Shown here one piece after another: positions 10,107-19,674 of a stretch of DNA of 55,607 nucleotides (its first letter is position 1; each line of letters starts with the position of its first letter). The stretch spans positions 22,521 to 78,127 of the forward strand of contig NZ_QBBX01000002.1 of the NCBI RefSeq assembly GCF_003073175.1, read 5' to 3'. Position numbers and translations under genes: made by a program. This DNA is from Peribacillus acanthi. GTDB taxonomy: Bacteria > Bacillota > Bacilli > Bacillales > DSM-1321. The notes beneath the pieces were generated by a model. It saw nothing but the letters and a program-made list of their open reading frames with translations. It did not search any database and was not told the DNA's origin.

Positions 10107-11627
10107 ATGAGTGAATATATTTTGGAAATGAACGATATATCCAAGTCCTTTACGGGTGTTAAGGCACTGAGCAATGTCAATTTCAAGGTGAAAAAAGGCG
10201 AGATTCACTGCTTGATTGGGGAAAACGGAGCGGGGAAGTCCACACTGATGAAGGTACTTAGTGGGGTGTACCCTTACGGAACGTATGAAGGGGATATTGT
10301 ATTTGAAGGTGATGTCCAGCAGTTCAACAAAATAAGTGACAGCGTCAAAACCGGTATTGCCATCATCTATCAAGAGCTAGCCTTATTTCCAGATCTAACC
10401 GTCTATGAAAATATTTTCGCAGGAAACGAAGTGAAACGTGGAGGAATCATCGATTGGAATCAAACAATTGTTGAAGCGAAAAAAATGCTAGGAAAAGTAA
10501 AGCTCGATGTGAATCCGGATACCCTCATTAAGGATTTGGGAGTAGGAAAACGGCAGCTTGTGGAAATCGCCAAGGCGTTAAGCAAAGACGTGAAGCTACT
10601 TATTCTTGATGAGCCGACAGCAGCATTAAACGAGGATGACAGTGAAAATCTACTCGAGCTGTTATGTGAATTGAAAAAACAGGGCATCACATGCATCATG
10701 ATTTCACACAAGCTGAAAGAAGTCATTTCGATAGCGGATAAAGCAACAGTGCTTCGTGATGGTCAAACAGTATGTACACTAGATGCTGCAAAGGGAGAAA
10801 TCTCTGAAAATATTATTATTAAAAACATGGTCGGACGGGAAATTGATGATATTTATCCGAAACGATCAACCAAAACCTTCGGTGAAAAAATATTAGAATT
10901 ACGTAATTGGTCAGCCTTTGACCCAAAAGTTGGTAGACAAGTCGTTAAAGATATCAATCTTCACGTGAAGAAGGGAGAAATAGTAGGCATTGCTGGATTA
11001 ATGGGATCAGGACGTACAGAGCTTGCGCTTAGCATTTTCGGAAATGCGAAATCCTACAAGCTAGAGGGCGATTTAGTGATGAACGGCACTTCGGTAGCAC
11101 TCAAACATCCTAGCGATGCCATTAAAGCAGGAATCGCCTATGTAACGGAAGACCGAAAAGGCGATGGGTTATTCTTAATCCAGGATATTAAGAACAATAT
11201 TTCTGCTGCGAATTTAAACGGAATCTCTTCTAATGGAATTTTAAACGATAATGAAGAAATCAAGATTGCGGATCATTATAAAAATTCGCTTTACATTAAA
11301 GCATCTTCCTTGGAACAGGTCGTCGGTAACTTAAGTGGAGGAAACCAGCAAAAAGTATCATTAGGAAAATGGTTATTTGTAGGACCAAAGCTGCTGATCT
11401 TGGATGAACCGACTCGAGGCATCGATGTAGGAGCTAAATTCGAGATTTATACAGTCATGAACGAACTGATAAAAGAAGGCATGAGCATCATCATGATTTC
11501 CTCAGAGCTTGGGGAAGTCCTCGGAATGAGTGACCGTGTGTATGTCATGGCTCAAGGTGAAATGAAGGGCGAGTTGAGGATTGAGGAAGCCAATCAAGAA
11601 AATATTATGCAGCTTGCTACGCAATAG
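10107..11627 (+). CDS. gguA: sugar ABC transporter ATP-binding protein (GguA/XylG/MmsA type)
   Basis: Double ATPase subunit of a ribose/xylose-class importer (506 residues). The first domain has Walker A GENGAGKST, the signature-like LGVGKRQLVEIAKAL and Walker B LLILDEPTAAL. The second has a degenerate Walker A GLMGSGRTE, signature LSGGNQQKVSLGKWL and LLILDEPTRGIDVGAK, as normal for this family, where only one site is canonical. The frame is open from TTG 10089, but AGGGGGG lies 6 bases before ATG 10107, which is the likely start. It lies between the binding protein and the permease and is cotranscribed with them. Confidence 0.94.
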   Translation: MSEYILEMNDISKSFTGVKALSNVNFKVKKGEIHCLIGENGAGKSTLMKVLSGVYPYGTYEGDIVFEGDVQQFNKISDSVKTGIAIIYQELALFPDLTVYENIFAGNEVKRGGIIDWNQTIVEAKKMLGKVKLDVNPDTLIKDLGVGKRQLVEIAKALSKDVKLLILDEPTAALNEDDSENLLELLCELKKQGITCIMISHKLKEVISIADKATVLRDGQTVCTLDAAKGEISENIIIKNMVGREIDDIYPKRSTKTFGEKILELRNWSAFDPKVGRQVVKDINLHVKKGEIVGIAGLMGSGRTELALSIFGNAKSYKLEGDLVMNGTSVALKHPSDAIKAGIAYVTEDRKGDGLFLIQDIKNNISAANLNGISSNGILNDNEEIKIADHYKNSLYIKASSLEQVVGNLSGGNQQKVSLGKWLFVGPKLLILDEPTRGIDVGAKFEIYTVMNELIKEGMSIIMISSELGEVLGMSDRVYVMAQGEMKGELRIEEANQENIMQLATQ

Positions 11628-11639
11628 GAGGTTAAATCT

Positions 11640-12812
11640 ATGAATTTATTCAGTGAAGCGAAGTCACTGATTAGTGAAAATATCCGTGACTATGGCATGT
11701 ATATTGCCTTATTCGTTATTATTCTTACCTTTTCCATCATGACTGACGGACTTTTCATGAGTTCTCGAAATATTAGTAATCTATTAGATTCAGCAGGATA
11801 TATCGCGGTATTGGCTGTTGGAATGACACTTGTAATTGTGATTCGCCATATCGATTTATCAGTTGGGTTTGTGGCTGGTTTCCTTGGAGCGATCGTAGCA
11901 ATCTTACTTACTCAAGCGGGAATGTCTATGTTCGTTGCCATCCCTATTATTTTAGTATTTGGTATCATCATTGGTCTTTTTAATGGCTGGTTAGTAGCGC
12001 AAATCGGAATACCTTCCTTTGTTGCAACACTTGCTGGGATGTTAATTTTTAGAGGAGCGATTCTACAAGTAACGGAAAAAACAGGTACGATTATCATTCA
12101 AGACGATAAATTCAATGCAATCGGAAACGGATATATTCCTTCACTATTGGAAGTAAGTGGCCTACATTTACTATCTCTACTTGTCGGTTTAGTAGGAATC
12201 TTATTGTACATTTCCAGTGAATTTTCAAATCGTAAAAATAAAATCAAATATGGCTTTGATGTGGTTTCTAAAGGGATTTTCACATTGAAATTAGTGTTTG
12301 TGTCTGCAATTATCGCCTACATTACTTGGATTCTAGCAGGCTATAACGGCTTCTCTTGGACCGTTATTATTATGTTATTAGTAGTTATTATCTATCACTT
12401 CCTTACTACAAAAACGGTACTAGGGAGACATATTTACGCAGTTGGTAGTAATTCGGAAGCGGCACATCTAAGTGGGATGAACGTTAAGAAAATTACGTAT
12501 ATCGTGTTTGGTTCAATGGGGATGCTTGCTGCACTATCTGGTATTCTATTTACCTCTCGTTTGCAATCGGCTACAACCACAGCTGGTACTCTGTTTGAAC
12601 TGGATGCTATTGCTGCAGCATATGTTGGAGGGGTATCCTCTGCAGGTGGAGTCGGAAAAGTTACAGGAGCAATCATCGGTGCGATTGTTATGGCTTCACT
12701 AACGAGTGGGATGAACCTGTTAGGAGTTGGAATCTCTTATCAATATATGATCCGTGGTGGGGTCCTTGCTGGCGCGGTCATTTTTGACGTCATGACTAGA
12801 AAGAAAAGATAG
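11640..12812 (+). CDS. gguB: sugar ABC transporter permease (GguB/XylH/MmsB type)
   Basis: Membrane subunit of the importer, 390 residues with about ten hydrophobic segments. It contains the BPD_transp_2 pattern VGMTLVIVIRHIDLSVG in the first third and AYVGGVSSAGGVGKVTGAIIGA in the last, both characteristic of the xylose/multiple-sugar permeases. A central hydrophilic stretch (near 195-210, NRKNKIKYGFDVVSKG) is the insertion typical of XylH/GguB as opposed to RbsC. AGGAGG precedes the ATG, 12 bases after the ATPase stop. A terminator follows. Confidence 0.93.
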   Translation: MNLFSEAKSLISENIRDYGMYIALFVIILTFSIMTDGLFMSSRNISNLLDSAGYIAVLAVGMTLVIVIRHIDLSVGFVAGFLGAIVAILLTQAGMSMFVAIPIILVFGIIIGLFNGWLVAQIGIPSFVATLAGMLIFRGAILQVTEKTGTIIIQDDKFNAIGNGYIPSLLEVSGLHLLSLLVGLVGILLYISSEFSNRKNKIKYGFDVVSKGIFTLKLVFVSAIIAYITWILAGYNGFSWTVIIMLLVVIIYHFLTTKTVLGRHIYAVGSNSEAAHLSGMNVKKITYIVFGSMGMLAALSGILFTSRLQSATTTAGTLFELDAIAAAYVGGVSSAGGVGKVTGAIIGAIVMASLTSGMNLLGVGISYQYMIRGGVLAGAVIFDVMTRKKR

Positions 12813-12821
12813 AAATTTCCC

Positions 12822-12847
12822 GAGGGGCTAAATCAGTCCCTCTTTTT
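12822..12847 (+). terminator. intrinsic terminator after the permease gene
   Basis: GAGGGGCT pairs with AGTCCCTC (one G-U) around an AAATC loop, followed by five T. It separates the importer genes from the sensory genes, so the latter probably have their own promoter or depend on read-through. Confidence 0.85.
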
Positions 12848-12942
12848 CTATTGTATTCTCCTCTCCCTAATGATAAGGTCAAATTTTTGTAGATGGTGGG
12901 TCGAGAAGTAGTTTATTATTAGGGGAGAAAGGAGACATTCTC

Positions 12943-13917
12943 TTGCGAAAAACGGCAATTATTCTATTAATCTCAATTTTTATTACACTTTGCTTTTTTA
13001 CGATTGAATCAGCTAAAAAAGTTTTTCGTTCCGATTGGGAATTGCCCGTCGTCAACGAAGAAAAGCCACAGCATCGACTAGTCTTGATTACGCAAGATAT
13101 GAAAACTCCTTTTTGGAATGAAGTCGCCAGAGGTGCATTAACTGAAGCGAAAAAGAATGGGGCTAGCCTTGAAGTATGGGGGAGCTACGGCAACAATAAG
13201 GAAGATTTTTTAAAAAAGATGGAAATTGCGATTCATTCCAAAGTGGATGGGATTATCATACAAGGGTTGGATACGGAAGAGTTTAAACAGCTTACAAAAG
13301 TGAAGGCATCCTTTTACGGGATTCCCATCATCACGGTGGCAAATGATGTACCGATGGCGGAAAGTCTAAGAAAAACCTATGTGGGATCAGATCAATATAA
13401 GGCGGGAGAAATGATTGCCAAGCAATTACTATCAGATATGGGCCCAACCGGGGAAGTTGTCCTAATGTATGACCGTCAAAAAGAGTACTACCAAACGCAA
13501 CGTTTGAGCGGTATGGAAGATGTTTTAAAAGAGTTTCGCGGTGTTAAGGTTTTACACGCAGAAACATCTGAATCAAGGGAGAGCATCATCTCTGCGACAC
13601 AAGATTCACTGAATAGGATGCCAGAAGTTGACGCGTTCATTGCTGTTGATGCTGATGTAGCCGGGACGATGATTACTGAAATAAGTAAGCGCTATCAAGT
13701 TGAACCTTTTCATATTTATTCCTTTGACGATGGTCCAGAGTCGTTGACCTTGCTCAATCATAAGAAGTTAGATGGAATCATTGAGCAGTCCCCAGAAAAA
13801 ATGGGGGAAAAGAGCGTCCAGTTAATGATTGAATGGTTGATTGGTAAGACCGTACCGTTAGATGTAAACGGCTATTATACCGATATTTTTATTTTGAAAG
13901 AGATGGGCATAAAATGA
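12943..13917 (+). CDS. membrane-anchored sugar-binding sensor protein, XylFII-like
   Basis: A 324-residue periplasmic-binding-protein type 1 domain held by an uncleaved N-terminal membrane segment (about residues 5-22, no lipobox). The ligand domain shows LVLITQDMKTPFWNEVARGA, VDGIIIQGLDTEEF, YVGSDQYKAGEMIAKQL and the hinge AVDADVAGTMITE. In Clostridium beijerinckii and some bacilli such a protein, XylFII, binds xylose and docks on the LytS kinase rather than on a transporter. The order here (this gene, kinase, regulator, beside a sugar importer) fits that three-component system. TTG start after AAAGGAGA; the stop overlaps the kinase start as ATGA. The ligand is inferred, not proven. Confidence 0.83.
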   Translation: MRKTAIILLISIFITLCFFTIESAKKVFRSDWELPVVNEEKPQHRLVLITQDMKTPFWNEVARGALTEAKKNGASLEVWGSYGNNKEDFLKKMEIAIHSKVDGIIIQGLDTEEFKQLTKVKASFYGIPIITVANDVPMAESLRKTYVGSDQYKAGEMIAKQLLSDMGPTGEVVLMYDRQKEYYQTQRLSGMEDVLKEFRGVKVLHAETSESRESIISATQDSLNRMPEVDAFIAVDADVAGTMITEISKRYQVEPFHIYSFDDGPESLTLLNHKKLDGIIEQSPEKMGEKSVQLMIEWLIGKTVPLDVNGYYTDIFILKEMGIK

Positions 13918-15356
13918 TTAGTATTCAAAAGAAAATTTTGATGCTCACGACCGTCGTCCTCGTCATTATGTCAGTCATTTGGTTAGCGCTTACATTCTAC
14001 AACCATAAGACCCAGAATCAATACAATGAGATTCTTCAGCGATACTTAAGCATGAATGAAGCGACAAGGACGAGCCAGCTTGTCATAACCAATCTGAATA
14101 ACTATATGCTGTATCCGACTCCAGAGAAATTGGATGGTGTGTATCAGAGTAAACAAAACATGCAAAAGGCGAAAAGGGAAGTTCTTAAATTACGGAACTC
14201 CGAGAACTCTTTTATCCTCACGAACTATATCAATTTAATCGATAGCCTCAGTGAAACGACTGATCGAATTCTGATGTTTCACTCTGCGAATGATACAGAG
14301 GCTTACACGAAGGAATTCGCTGAAGCGACGCGTATTTCTAATTATATTTCAGAGATGACTCTTAGCCTGATCGATAATGAGCTGAAAAACAATGAAGGCT
14401 TCTATCGTGGTATCATCGAGCGTTCTGGAGAAGTTATTAAACTAGGAATCTGGCAATTACTTTTAATCACCTTTCTTCTATTATTAGCCACGTATTGGTT
14501 TTCTTTAAGTATTACTAGACCTGTACAAAAGCTGACTCAAGCCGCCAATGAGCTATCAAAAGGAAGATTTGATTTACAAGTCAAGGTGGAGACGAATGAT
14601 GAAATCTCCTTTCTCGCAAAGACCTTTGATCGAATGCGGATCAATATTAATAACCTGATTGTTGAAATTAAGAGCAAGGCACAGCTTGAGCATGAGCTTC
14701 AGCAAAGCAAGATTCTGTTGCAAGAAAGCCAGTTTCGTAGCTTGCAAAGTCAAATCAATCCGCATTTTTTGTTTAACACGCTCAACACACTTTCTAAGAA
14801 GGCTTATTTAGAAGGCTCAGAGGAAACAAGTGACCTGCTTGTAAGTGTTGCAGGGTTACTGAGGTACAACTTAAAGCGTTTAGACCGATCTGTCACGTTA
14901 CATGAGGAAGTTTTAGTTTTACAACAGTATATGGACATTCAAATGTCTAGATTTAAAGACCGATTGACGCTACATATCGAAATTGATGAAACCTGCCTTG
15001 GTTTAAAAATTCCTGCTTTGACACTGCAGCCGATCATTGAAAATGCAGTAATTCATGCGATAGAGCCAAAAGAAGATGGTGGTTCCATATGGGTAAGGAT
15101 TATTGCTGGAGAAGACAGGGTCACAATTGAAATCGAAGACGATGGAAATGGAATGTCAGAAGAGAAAGTCCAACAAATCCTGGAGGAAAAAGTCCTCCCA
15201 TCAGAGGGCCATTCTACCGGAATTGGATTCAGTAACGTGGTAAAACGTTTGCGTCTTTTCTATGGACATGATGATGTAATAGATATTGTCAGCCAAATGG
15301 GTTACGGAACAAAAATCATGATTAAAATACCAAAAAAAGGAGTTGAACTTGCTTGA
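13914..15356 (+). CDS. sugar-responsive sensor histidine kinase, LytS/YesM type
   Basis: A 480-residue membrane kinase. TM1 is about 9-28, an extracellular helical region about 30-176, TM2 about 177-198, HAMP about 199-250, then a short coiled coil. The His_kinase domain has the phosphoacceptor His284 in QINPHFLFNTLN, and the ATPase domain has N-box IIENAVIHAI and G-box motifs DDGNGM and TGIGFSNVVKRL. The extracellular part is small and lacks a known ligand domain, which fits a kinase that senses through a partner binding protein (the gene just upstream). It overlaps the upstream gene by 4 bases and the downstream regulator by 4 bases, so the three are translationally coupled. Confidence 0.92.
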   Translation: MISIQKKILMLTTVVLVIMSVIWLALTFYNHKTQNQYNEILQRYLSMNEATRTSQLVITNLNNYMLYPTPEKLDGVYQSKQNMQKAKREVLKLRNSENSFILTNYINLIDSLSETTDRILMFHSANDTEAYTKEFAEATRISNYISEMTLSLIDNELKNNEGFYRGIIERSGEVIKLGIWQLLLITFLLLLATYWFSLSITRPVQKLTQAANELSKGRFDLQVKVETNDEISFLAKTFDRMRININNLIVEIKSKAQLEHELQQSKILLQESQFRSLQSQINPHFLFNTLNTLSKKAYLEGSEETSDLLVSVAGLLRYNLKRLDRSVTLHEEVLVLQQYMDIQMSRFKDRLTLHIEIDETCLGLKIPALTLQPIIENAVIHAIEPKEDGGSIWVRIIAGEDRVTIEIEDDGNGMSEEKVQQILEEKVLPSEGHSTGIGFSNVVKRLRLFYGHDDVIDIVSQMGYGTKIMIKIPKKGVELA

Positions 15357-16882
15357 TTAAGCTCCTAATAGTGGATGATGAACAAATAGAGCGCGATGGG
15401 ATGCAAGCCATATTAGAAAAAAATTTTCCAGGTCTTCTCATAGAACAAGCCAAAAACGGAAATATGGCAGTTCAAATGGCAGGAGAGTTTAAGCCTGACC
15501 TCATTTTAATGGATATTAAAATGCCAGGCATGAATGGCATGGAAGCATTGGAATTGATTAGTGGGGAACACCCTAACATCAAATTCATTATGGTTACAGC
15601 CTATGATACGTTTGACTATATGCGACAGGCAATCAAATTCGGTGTCAAAGACTATATGCTGAAACCAAGCAAGGCCAGTGACATTGTCGTGACGATTGGA
15701 AAAGTCCTGCAACAGATTGAGGAAGAAAAAGTGTCTCTCCAAAAAAACTTGCAAGAAAAAGAGGCACTGCAAAAAACATTGTCACTCGTTGAAACTGATG
15801 TTGTCACTCAGCTTTTATTTGACCATGTACATGAAGTGCATGTGGACATGCTTTTGGAGATACTGGACATTCCATCCAAGGAAGAGATGTTTGTGATGAT
15901 TGTTTTGCTTCCTCCCGGCTCAGAGAATATGTATGGTTCTGTAAAAGAAAAGGTCAGACAGACAAAAAGTTGTTGGATAGGAGCCCTCTATGGGAATCAA
16001 CTACCCATCATTGTCTTCAGGAATCCCGACCAATCCTTCCGTTCTCAGGCAACGGCATTGGCTCGTGAAATCTTGTCCCTTGCGAGGTCAGTTCAAAACT
16101 GGTTTGTGGGGATTGGGAATGTATGTAAGACATTGGATGAAATTAGACAATCGTATCAGGAGTCTTTGATCGCCACGATGGACACGAAGATACCGATGAA
16201 GTATCGCTTCTATTCGGATGTCCCATCAATGGGGGAAAGATACGATAATATACTAGTCCAGCACCACAAAAAAGAGTTTTCCGATCAAGTTCGACTTGGA
16301 GAATGGCAACAAGTCCGTACCAATATAATGAATATCATTCAAATATACGAAAATGAAGGGTTGGATCTTCTTCAAACCCAGCAAAGGATGCTTGAGGTTC
16401 TTTGGATTGTAGCTCAAGTGATGCGGGAAATGGGGATTGATGCTACGACGCCTCTTTATTCCTATCGAACTAATGACTATCGTCAGTTGCGTTCCGAGAC
16501 GAACGGGTTACTTGATCGTATGATGCAATCCTATCATGATCACTATGACCTGCTGGAAGCGGATACGATTCATCAAATTAAACAATATATTCTGGATCAC
16601 TCCCATGAGGATATTTCATTAGAATCGCTAGCACAAAAAGTGGAGCTAAGTCCCATCTATATTAGCAAGATGTTCAAAGAGAAACTAGGAATCAATTATA
16701 TAGATTTATTGACCGAATGCAGGATAGAAAAGGCGAAGAAGCTCCTTGCTGATTCTGAAAAGAGCATTAAAGAAATTACCTTTGAAGTGGGTTATCACGA
16801 CCCGAATTACTTTAGCAAGGTGTTTAAGAAAATGTGTAAAATGTCACCAAAGGATTACAGGAAAACACTAGTTAGTAAATAA
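15353..16882 (+). CDS. response regulator with AraC-type DNA-binding domain, YesN-like
   Basis: A 509-residue regulator. The receiver domain (1-120) has the acidic pair in LLIVDDEQ, phosphoacceptor Asp54 in LILMDIKMPGMNG, Thr82 and Lys104 in YMLKPSK. A linker of about 270 residues follows, then an AraC double helix-turn-helix at about 405-505 (ISLESLAQKVELSPIYISKMFKEK and the second helix pair near ITFEVGYHDPNYFSKVFKK). TTG start, AAGGAG ten bases upstream. It should be activated by the kinase and turn on the weak-minus-35 chvE promoter. Direct evidence for its binding site is lacking. Confidence 0.93.
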   Translation: MIKLLIVDDEQIERDGMQAILEKNFPGLLIEQAKNGNMAVQMAGEFKPDLILMDIKMPGMNGMEALELISGEHPNIKFIMVTAYDTFDYMRQAIKFGVKDYMLKPSKASDIVVTIGKVLQQIEEEKVSLQKNLQEKEALQKTLSLVETDVVTQLLFDHVHEVHVDMLLEILDIPSKEEMFVMIVLLPPGSENMYGSVKEKVRQTKSCWIGALYGNQLPIIVFRNPDQSFRSQATALAREILSLARSVQNWFVGIGNVCKTLDEIRQSYQESLIATMDTKIPMKYRFYSDVPSMGERYDNILVQHHKKEFSDQVRLGEWQQVRTNIMNIIQIYENEGLDLLQTQQRMLEVLWIVAQVMREMGIDATTPLYSYRTNDYRQLRSETNGLLDRMMQSYHDHYDLLEADTIHQIKQYILDHSHEDISLESLAQKVELSPIYISKMFKEKLGINYIDLLTECRIEKAKKLLADSEKSIKEITFEVGYHDPNYFSKVFKKMCKMSPKDYRKTLVSK

Positions 16883-16901
16883 ACTGAAAGGGGAGAGACT
16901 G

Positions 16902-17999
16902 ATGGACCGAGGATTTGTTCAACGTAGGCTGATGATGGTTGTAATCATTATGATTTTTCTCTGTTTGGCCACCGCCTGTGAAAAGACTAATAAGGTCCGA
17001 GGCTCTGCCGTCCCCGCTGGAATCTCAAAAAATGAAGAGTCAAAAGGGCTTAAAGTTCCGCGCAAAAAGAAGATTAAAATCGGGTTCTCAATGGATACGT
17101 TAGAAGAAGAACGTTGGCTAAAGGACAGGGATCTATTCAAGGAGTCTGTGGAAAGGCTTGGAGCAGAAGTGGAAATCCTTGCTGCCAATGGAGACGATGC
17201 ATTACAAATCTCACAAGCGGAAACCTTGATTAGTCAAGGGGTAGACCTACTTGTCGTCGTTCCCCATAATGCCGAAGCCACCGCAGCGATCGTCAACAAA
17301 GCCCATTTGGCAGGTATCAAGGTTATCTCCTATGATCGTCTCGTAAAAAATGCCGATATTGACTTGTACATTTCTTTTGATAATGAAAAAGTAGGAGAAC
17401 TACAGGCAGAGGCAATTACTTCCCTAGTTCCAAAAGGAAAATACGTATATATAGGTGGTGCAATTACGGACAATAATGCAATTCTCTTTAAAAAAGGTGT
17501 GTTTAATGTTCTTCAGCCGTATATTGATCGAGGGGACATTACGATCGTATACGACCAGTGGACACAAAACTGGTTACCCACTAATGCCTATGTGAACATG
17601 AAAGCAGCACTTAAAGCCAACTACAATGACATCGATGCAGTGATTGCAGCAAACGATGCTACTGCTGGGGCAGCCATCAAAGCTTTAAGAGAACAAGGAC
17701 TGGCTGGCAAGATTCCAGTTGCGGGCCAAGACGCAGAGCTAGCTGCTGCCCAACGTATTGTCAAAGGCACACAGACAATGACGGTGTACAAGCCAATTAA
17801 TGTCCTAGCCAATACGGCGGCTAAAATCGCCGTCAAAATGGCAAAAGATGAAGAAGTAAAAGCGGGCAAGCGGGTAAATAACGGAAAAATCGAAGTACCA
17901 TCTCTCTTACTATATCCCACAGCAGTAAACCTATCTAATATGGATCAAACAATTATTAGAGACGGCTTTCATACAAGGGAAGAAGTTTATGGGGAGTAG
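16902..17999 (+). CDS. xylF: D-xylose-binding lipoprotein XylF
   Basis: Second sugar-binding lipoprotein of the locus (365 residues, lipobox ATAC, Cys26). It aligns by eye along its whole length with Escherichia coli XylF: ERWLKDRDLF, IDLYISFDNEKVGELQA, TDNNAILFKKGV, DQWTQNWLPTNAY, AANDATAGAAIKAL, AGQDAELAAAQRI, GTQTMTVYKPI and IRDGFHTREEVYGE. It is distinct from the ChvE-type protein upstream, so one permease is probably served by two binding proteins. It lies 19 bases after the regulator stop with an AAGGGGAGAG ribosome site, so its expression is tied to the sensory operon. The possible role of a xylose scavenger or second sensor is an inference. Confidence 0.93.
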   Translation: MDRGFVQRRLMMVVIIMIFLCLATACEKTNKVRGSAVPAGISKNEESKGLKVPRKKKIKIGFSMDTLEEERWLKDRDLFKESVERLGAEVEILAANGDDALQISQAETLISQGVDLLVVVPHNAEATAAIVNKAHLAGIKVISYDRLVKNADIDLYISFDNEKVGELQAEAITSLVPKGKYVYIGGAITDNNAILFKKGVFNVLQPYIDRGDITIVYDQWTQNWLPTNAYVNMKAALKANYNDIDAVIAANDATAGAAIKALREQGLAGKIPVAGQDAELAAAQRIVKGTQTMTVYKPINVLANTAAKIAVKMAKDEEVKAGKRVNNGKIEVPSLLLYPTAVNLSNMDQTIIRDGFHTREEVYGE

Positions 18000-18149
18000 A
18001 AGTATGGATAGTTAGATACCAATGTCTCATTCTTTAATACGGTAAACAAACACCTTGAGCTTTCTGATACGATTTGTTTTAATAGGCAATGGATACATTT
18101 TAGATTAATAGAACTAGATTTGTTGTAGCAATAGAGGAGACTGGATAAA

Positions 18150-19580
18150 ATGCCAATAACAAAGAGCCAAATGCGAACTGAAAAAGATTTCTTGGGATCG
18201 AAGGAAGTGTCTGCACAAGCGTATTATGGAATTCAAACATTACGTGCAGTTGAAAACTTTCCTATTACTGGGTATAGAATCCATGAAGAGCTAATAAAGG
18301 CAATGGCTGTTGTGAAAAAAGCAGCTGCCCTTTCGAATATGGATATTAAACGTCTTTATTCCGGAATTGGCGAATGCATTGTCAAGGCGGCAGAAGAGTT
18401 AATGGCAGGGAAATGGCATGATCAAATTATTGTCGATCCTATCCAAGGTGGAGCAGGAACGTCGATTAACATGAATATTAATGAAGTCATTGCCAATCGT
18501 GCGTTAGAACTGCTTGGGAAAGAAAAAGGAGACTATTCTCATTGTAGTCCCAATACACATGTCAATATGTCACAATCTACAAATGACGCATTCCCAACGG
18601 CAATTCATATTGCAGTGTTAAACCTATTAGAAAAATTATTGGAATCTATGGTAGAAATGCACGCAGTGTTTCAACAAAAGGCAAAGCAATTCAACCATGT
18701 TATCAAAATGGGGCGCACACACTTACAGGATGCTGTTCCAATTCGACTTGGTCAGGAATTTGAAGCTTATAGCCGAGTAATTGAACGTGATATTAAACGA
18801 ATTAAGCAATCTAAGCAACATCTATATGAAGTGAACATGGGTGCAACAGCCGTTGGAACTGGATTAAATGCTGACCCTCGTTATATAGAATTAGTCGTAA
18901 AACACCTTCAAGATATCAGTGGACTTCCGTTAACGGGAGCAGATCATCTTGTAGATGCTACGCAAAATACTGATGCTTACACAGAAGTATCAGGGGCTTT
19001 AAAAGTTTGTATGTTGAACATGTCAAAAATCGCCAATGATTTACGATTAATGGCATCGGGGCCAAGAGCAGGGTTGGGTGAAATTACATTACCTGCAAGG
19101 CAGCCTGGTTCATCTATCATGCCTGGAAAAGTTAATCCTGTGTTACCAGAGCTAATCAATCAAGTAGCGTTCCAAGTCGTTGGAAATGACCAAACTATTT
19201 GTCTAGCATCAGAAGCAGGTCAATTGGAATTGAATGTCATGGAGCCCGTATTAGTGTTTAACCTTCTCCAATCCATTAGCATTATGAATAATGCGTTCCG
19301 TACTTTTACAGAAAATTGCTTAAAAGGAATAACTGCGAATGAAGAGAGGCTAAAAGAATATGTGGAAAAGAGCGTTGGAGTCATTACAGCAGTAAATCCA
19401 CATATAGGCTATGAAGTAGCATCACGAATTGCAAGAGAAGCGATTTTACAGGGTGTACCAGTCCGAGAACTTTGCTTGAAATACGATGTGCTCACAGAAG
19501 AAGAACTGAATCTGATTCTGGACCCGTACGAAATGACAAAACCAGGTATCTCTGGTGCTTCGTTACTAGAAAGAGAATAG
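18150..19580 (+). CDS. aspA: aspartate ammonia-lyase (aspartase)
   Basis: Converts L-aspartate to fumarate and ammonia in the cytoplasm; 476 residues, normal for the aspartase/fumarase superfamily. The catalytic loop signature GSSIMPGKVNP is followed by VLPELINQVAFQ, the aspartase form (fumarases have TQCEA-like residues here). Other conserved blocks are TSINMNINEVIANRA, MSQSTNDAFPTA and KMGRTHLQDAVP. The ribosome site is AGAGGAG about 10 bases upstream. It is monocistronic and ends in a strong terminator. In Bacillus subtilis the equivalent gene (ansB) is paired with asparaginase; here no asparaginase is adjacent. Confidence 0.93.
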   Translation: MPITKSQMRTEKDFLGSKEVSAQAYYGIQTLRAVENFPITGYRIHEELIKAMAVVKKAAALSNMDIKRLYSGIGECIVKAAEELMAGKWHDQIIVDPIQGGAGTSINMNINEVIANRALELLGKEKGDYSHCSPNTHVNMSQSTNDAFPTAIHIAVLNLLEKLLESMVEMHAVFQQKAKQFNHVIKMGRTHLQDAVPIRLGQEFEAYSRVIERDIKRIKQSKQHLYEVNMGATAVGTGLNADPRYIELVVKHLQDISGLPLTGADHLVDATQNTDAYTEVSGALKVCMLNMSKIANDLRLMASGPRAGLGEITLPARQPGSSIMPGKVNPVLPELINQVAFQVVGNDQTICLASEAGQLELNVMEPVLVFNLLQSISIMNNAFRTFTENCLKGITANEERLKEYVEKSVGVITAVNPHIGYEVASRIAREAILQGVPVRELCLKYDVLTEEELNLILDPYEMTKPGISGASLLERE

Positions 19581-19621
19581 ATAGAATAATATATTGATAA
19601 ATAAAGGATTCTTTAAAATAT

Positions 19622-19674
19622 GTGTCAGTCCTACTTAAGAAATTTGTTCTTAAGTTTGGACTGACACTTTTTCT
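19622..19674. terminator. strong bidirectional terminator between aspA and the broken YwaF-like gene
   Basis: GTGTCAGTCC (19622-19631) pairs with GGACTGACAC (19658-19667), and an inner ACTTAAGAA pairs with TTCTTAAGT. Five T follow on the forward strand. It lies between two convergent genes. Confidence 0.9.

Noticed and set aside
18150-19580. Class II fumarase instead of aspartase
   Set aside because: After GSSIMPGKVNP the residues VLPELINQ follow the aspartase pattern, not the fumarase one.
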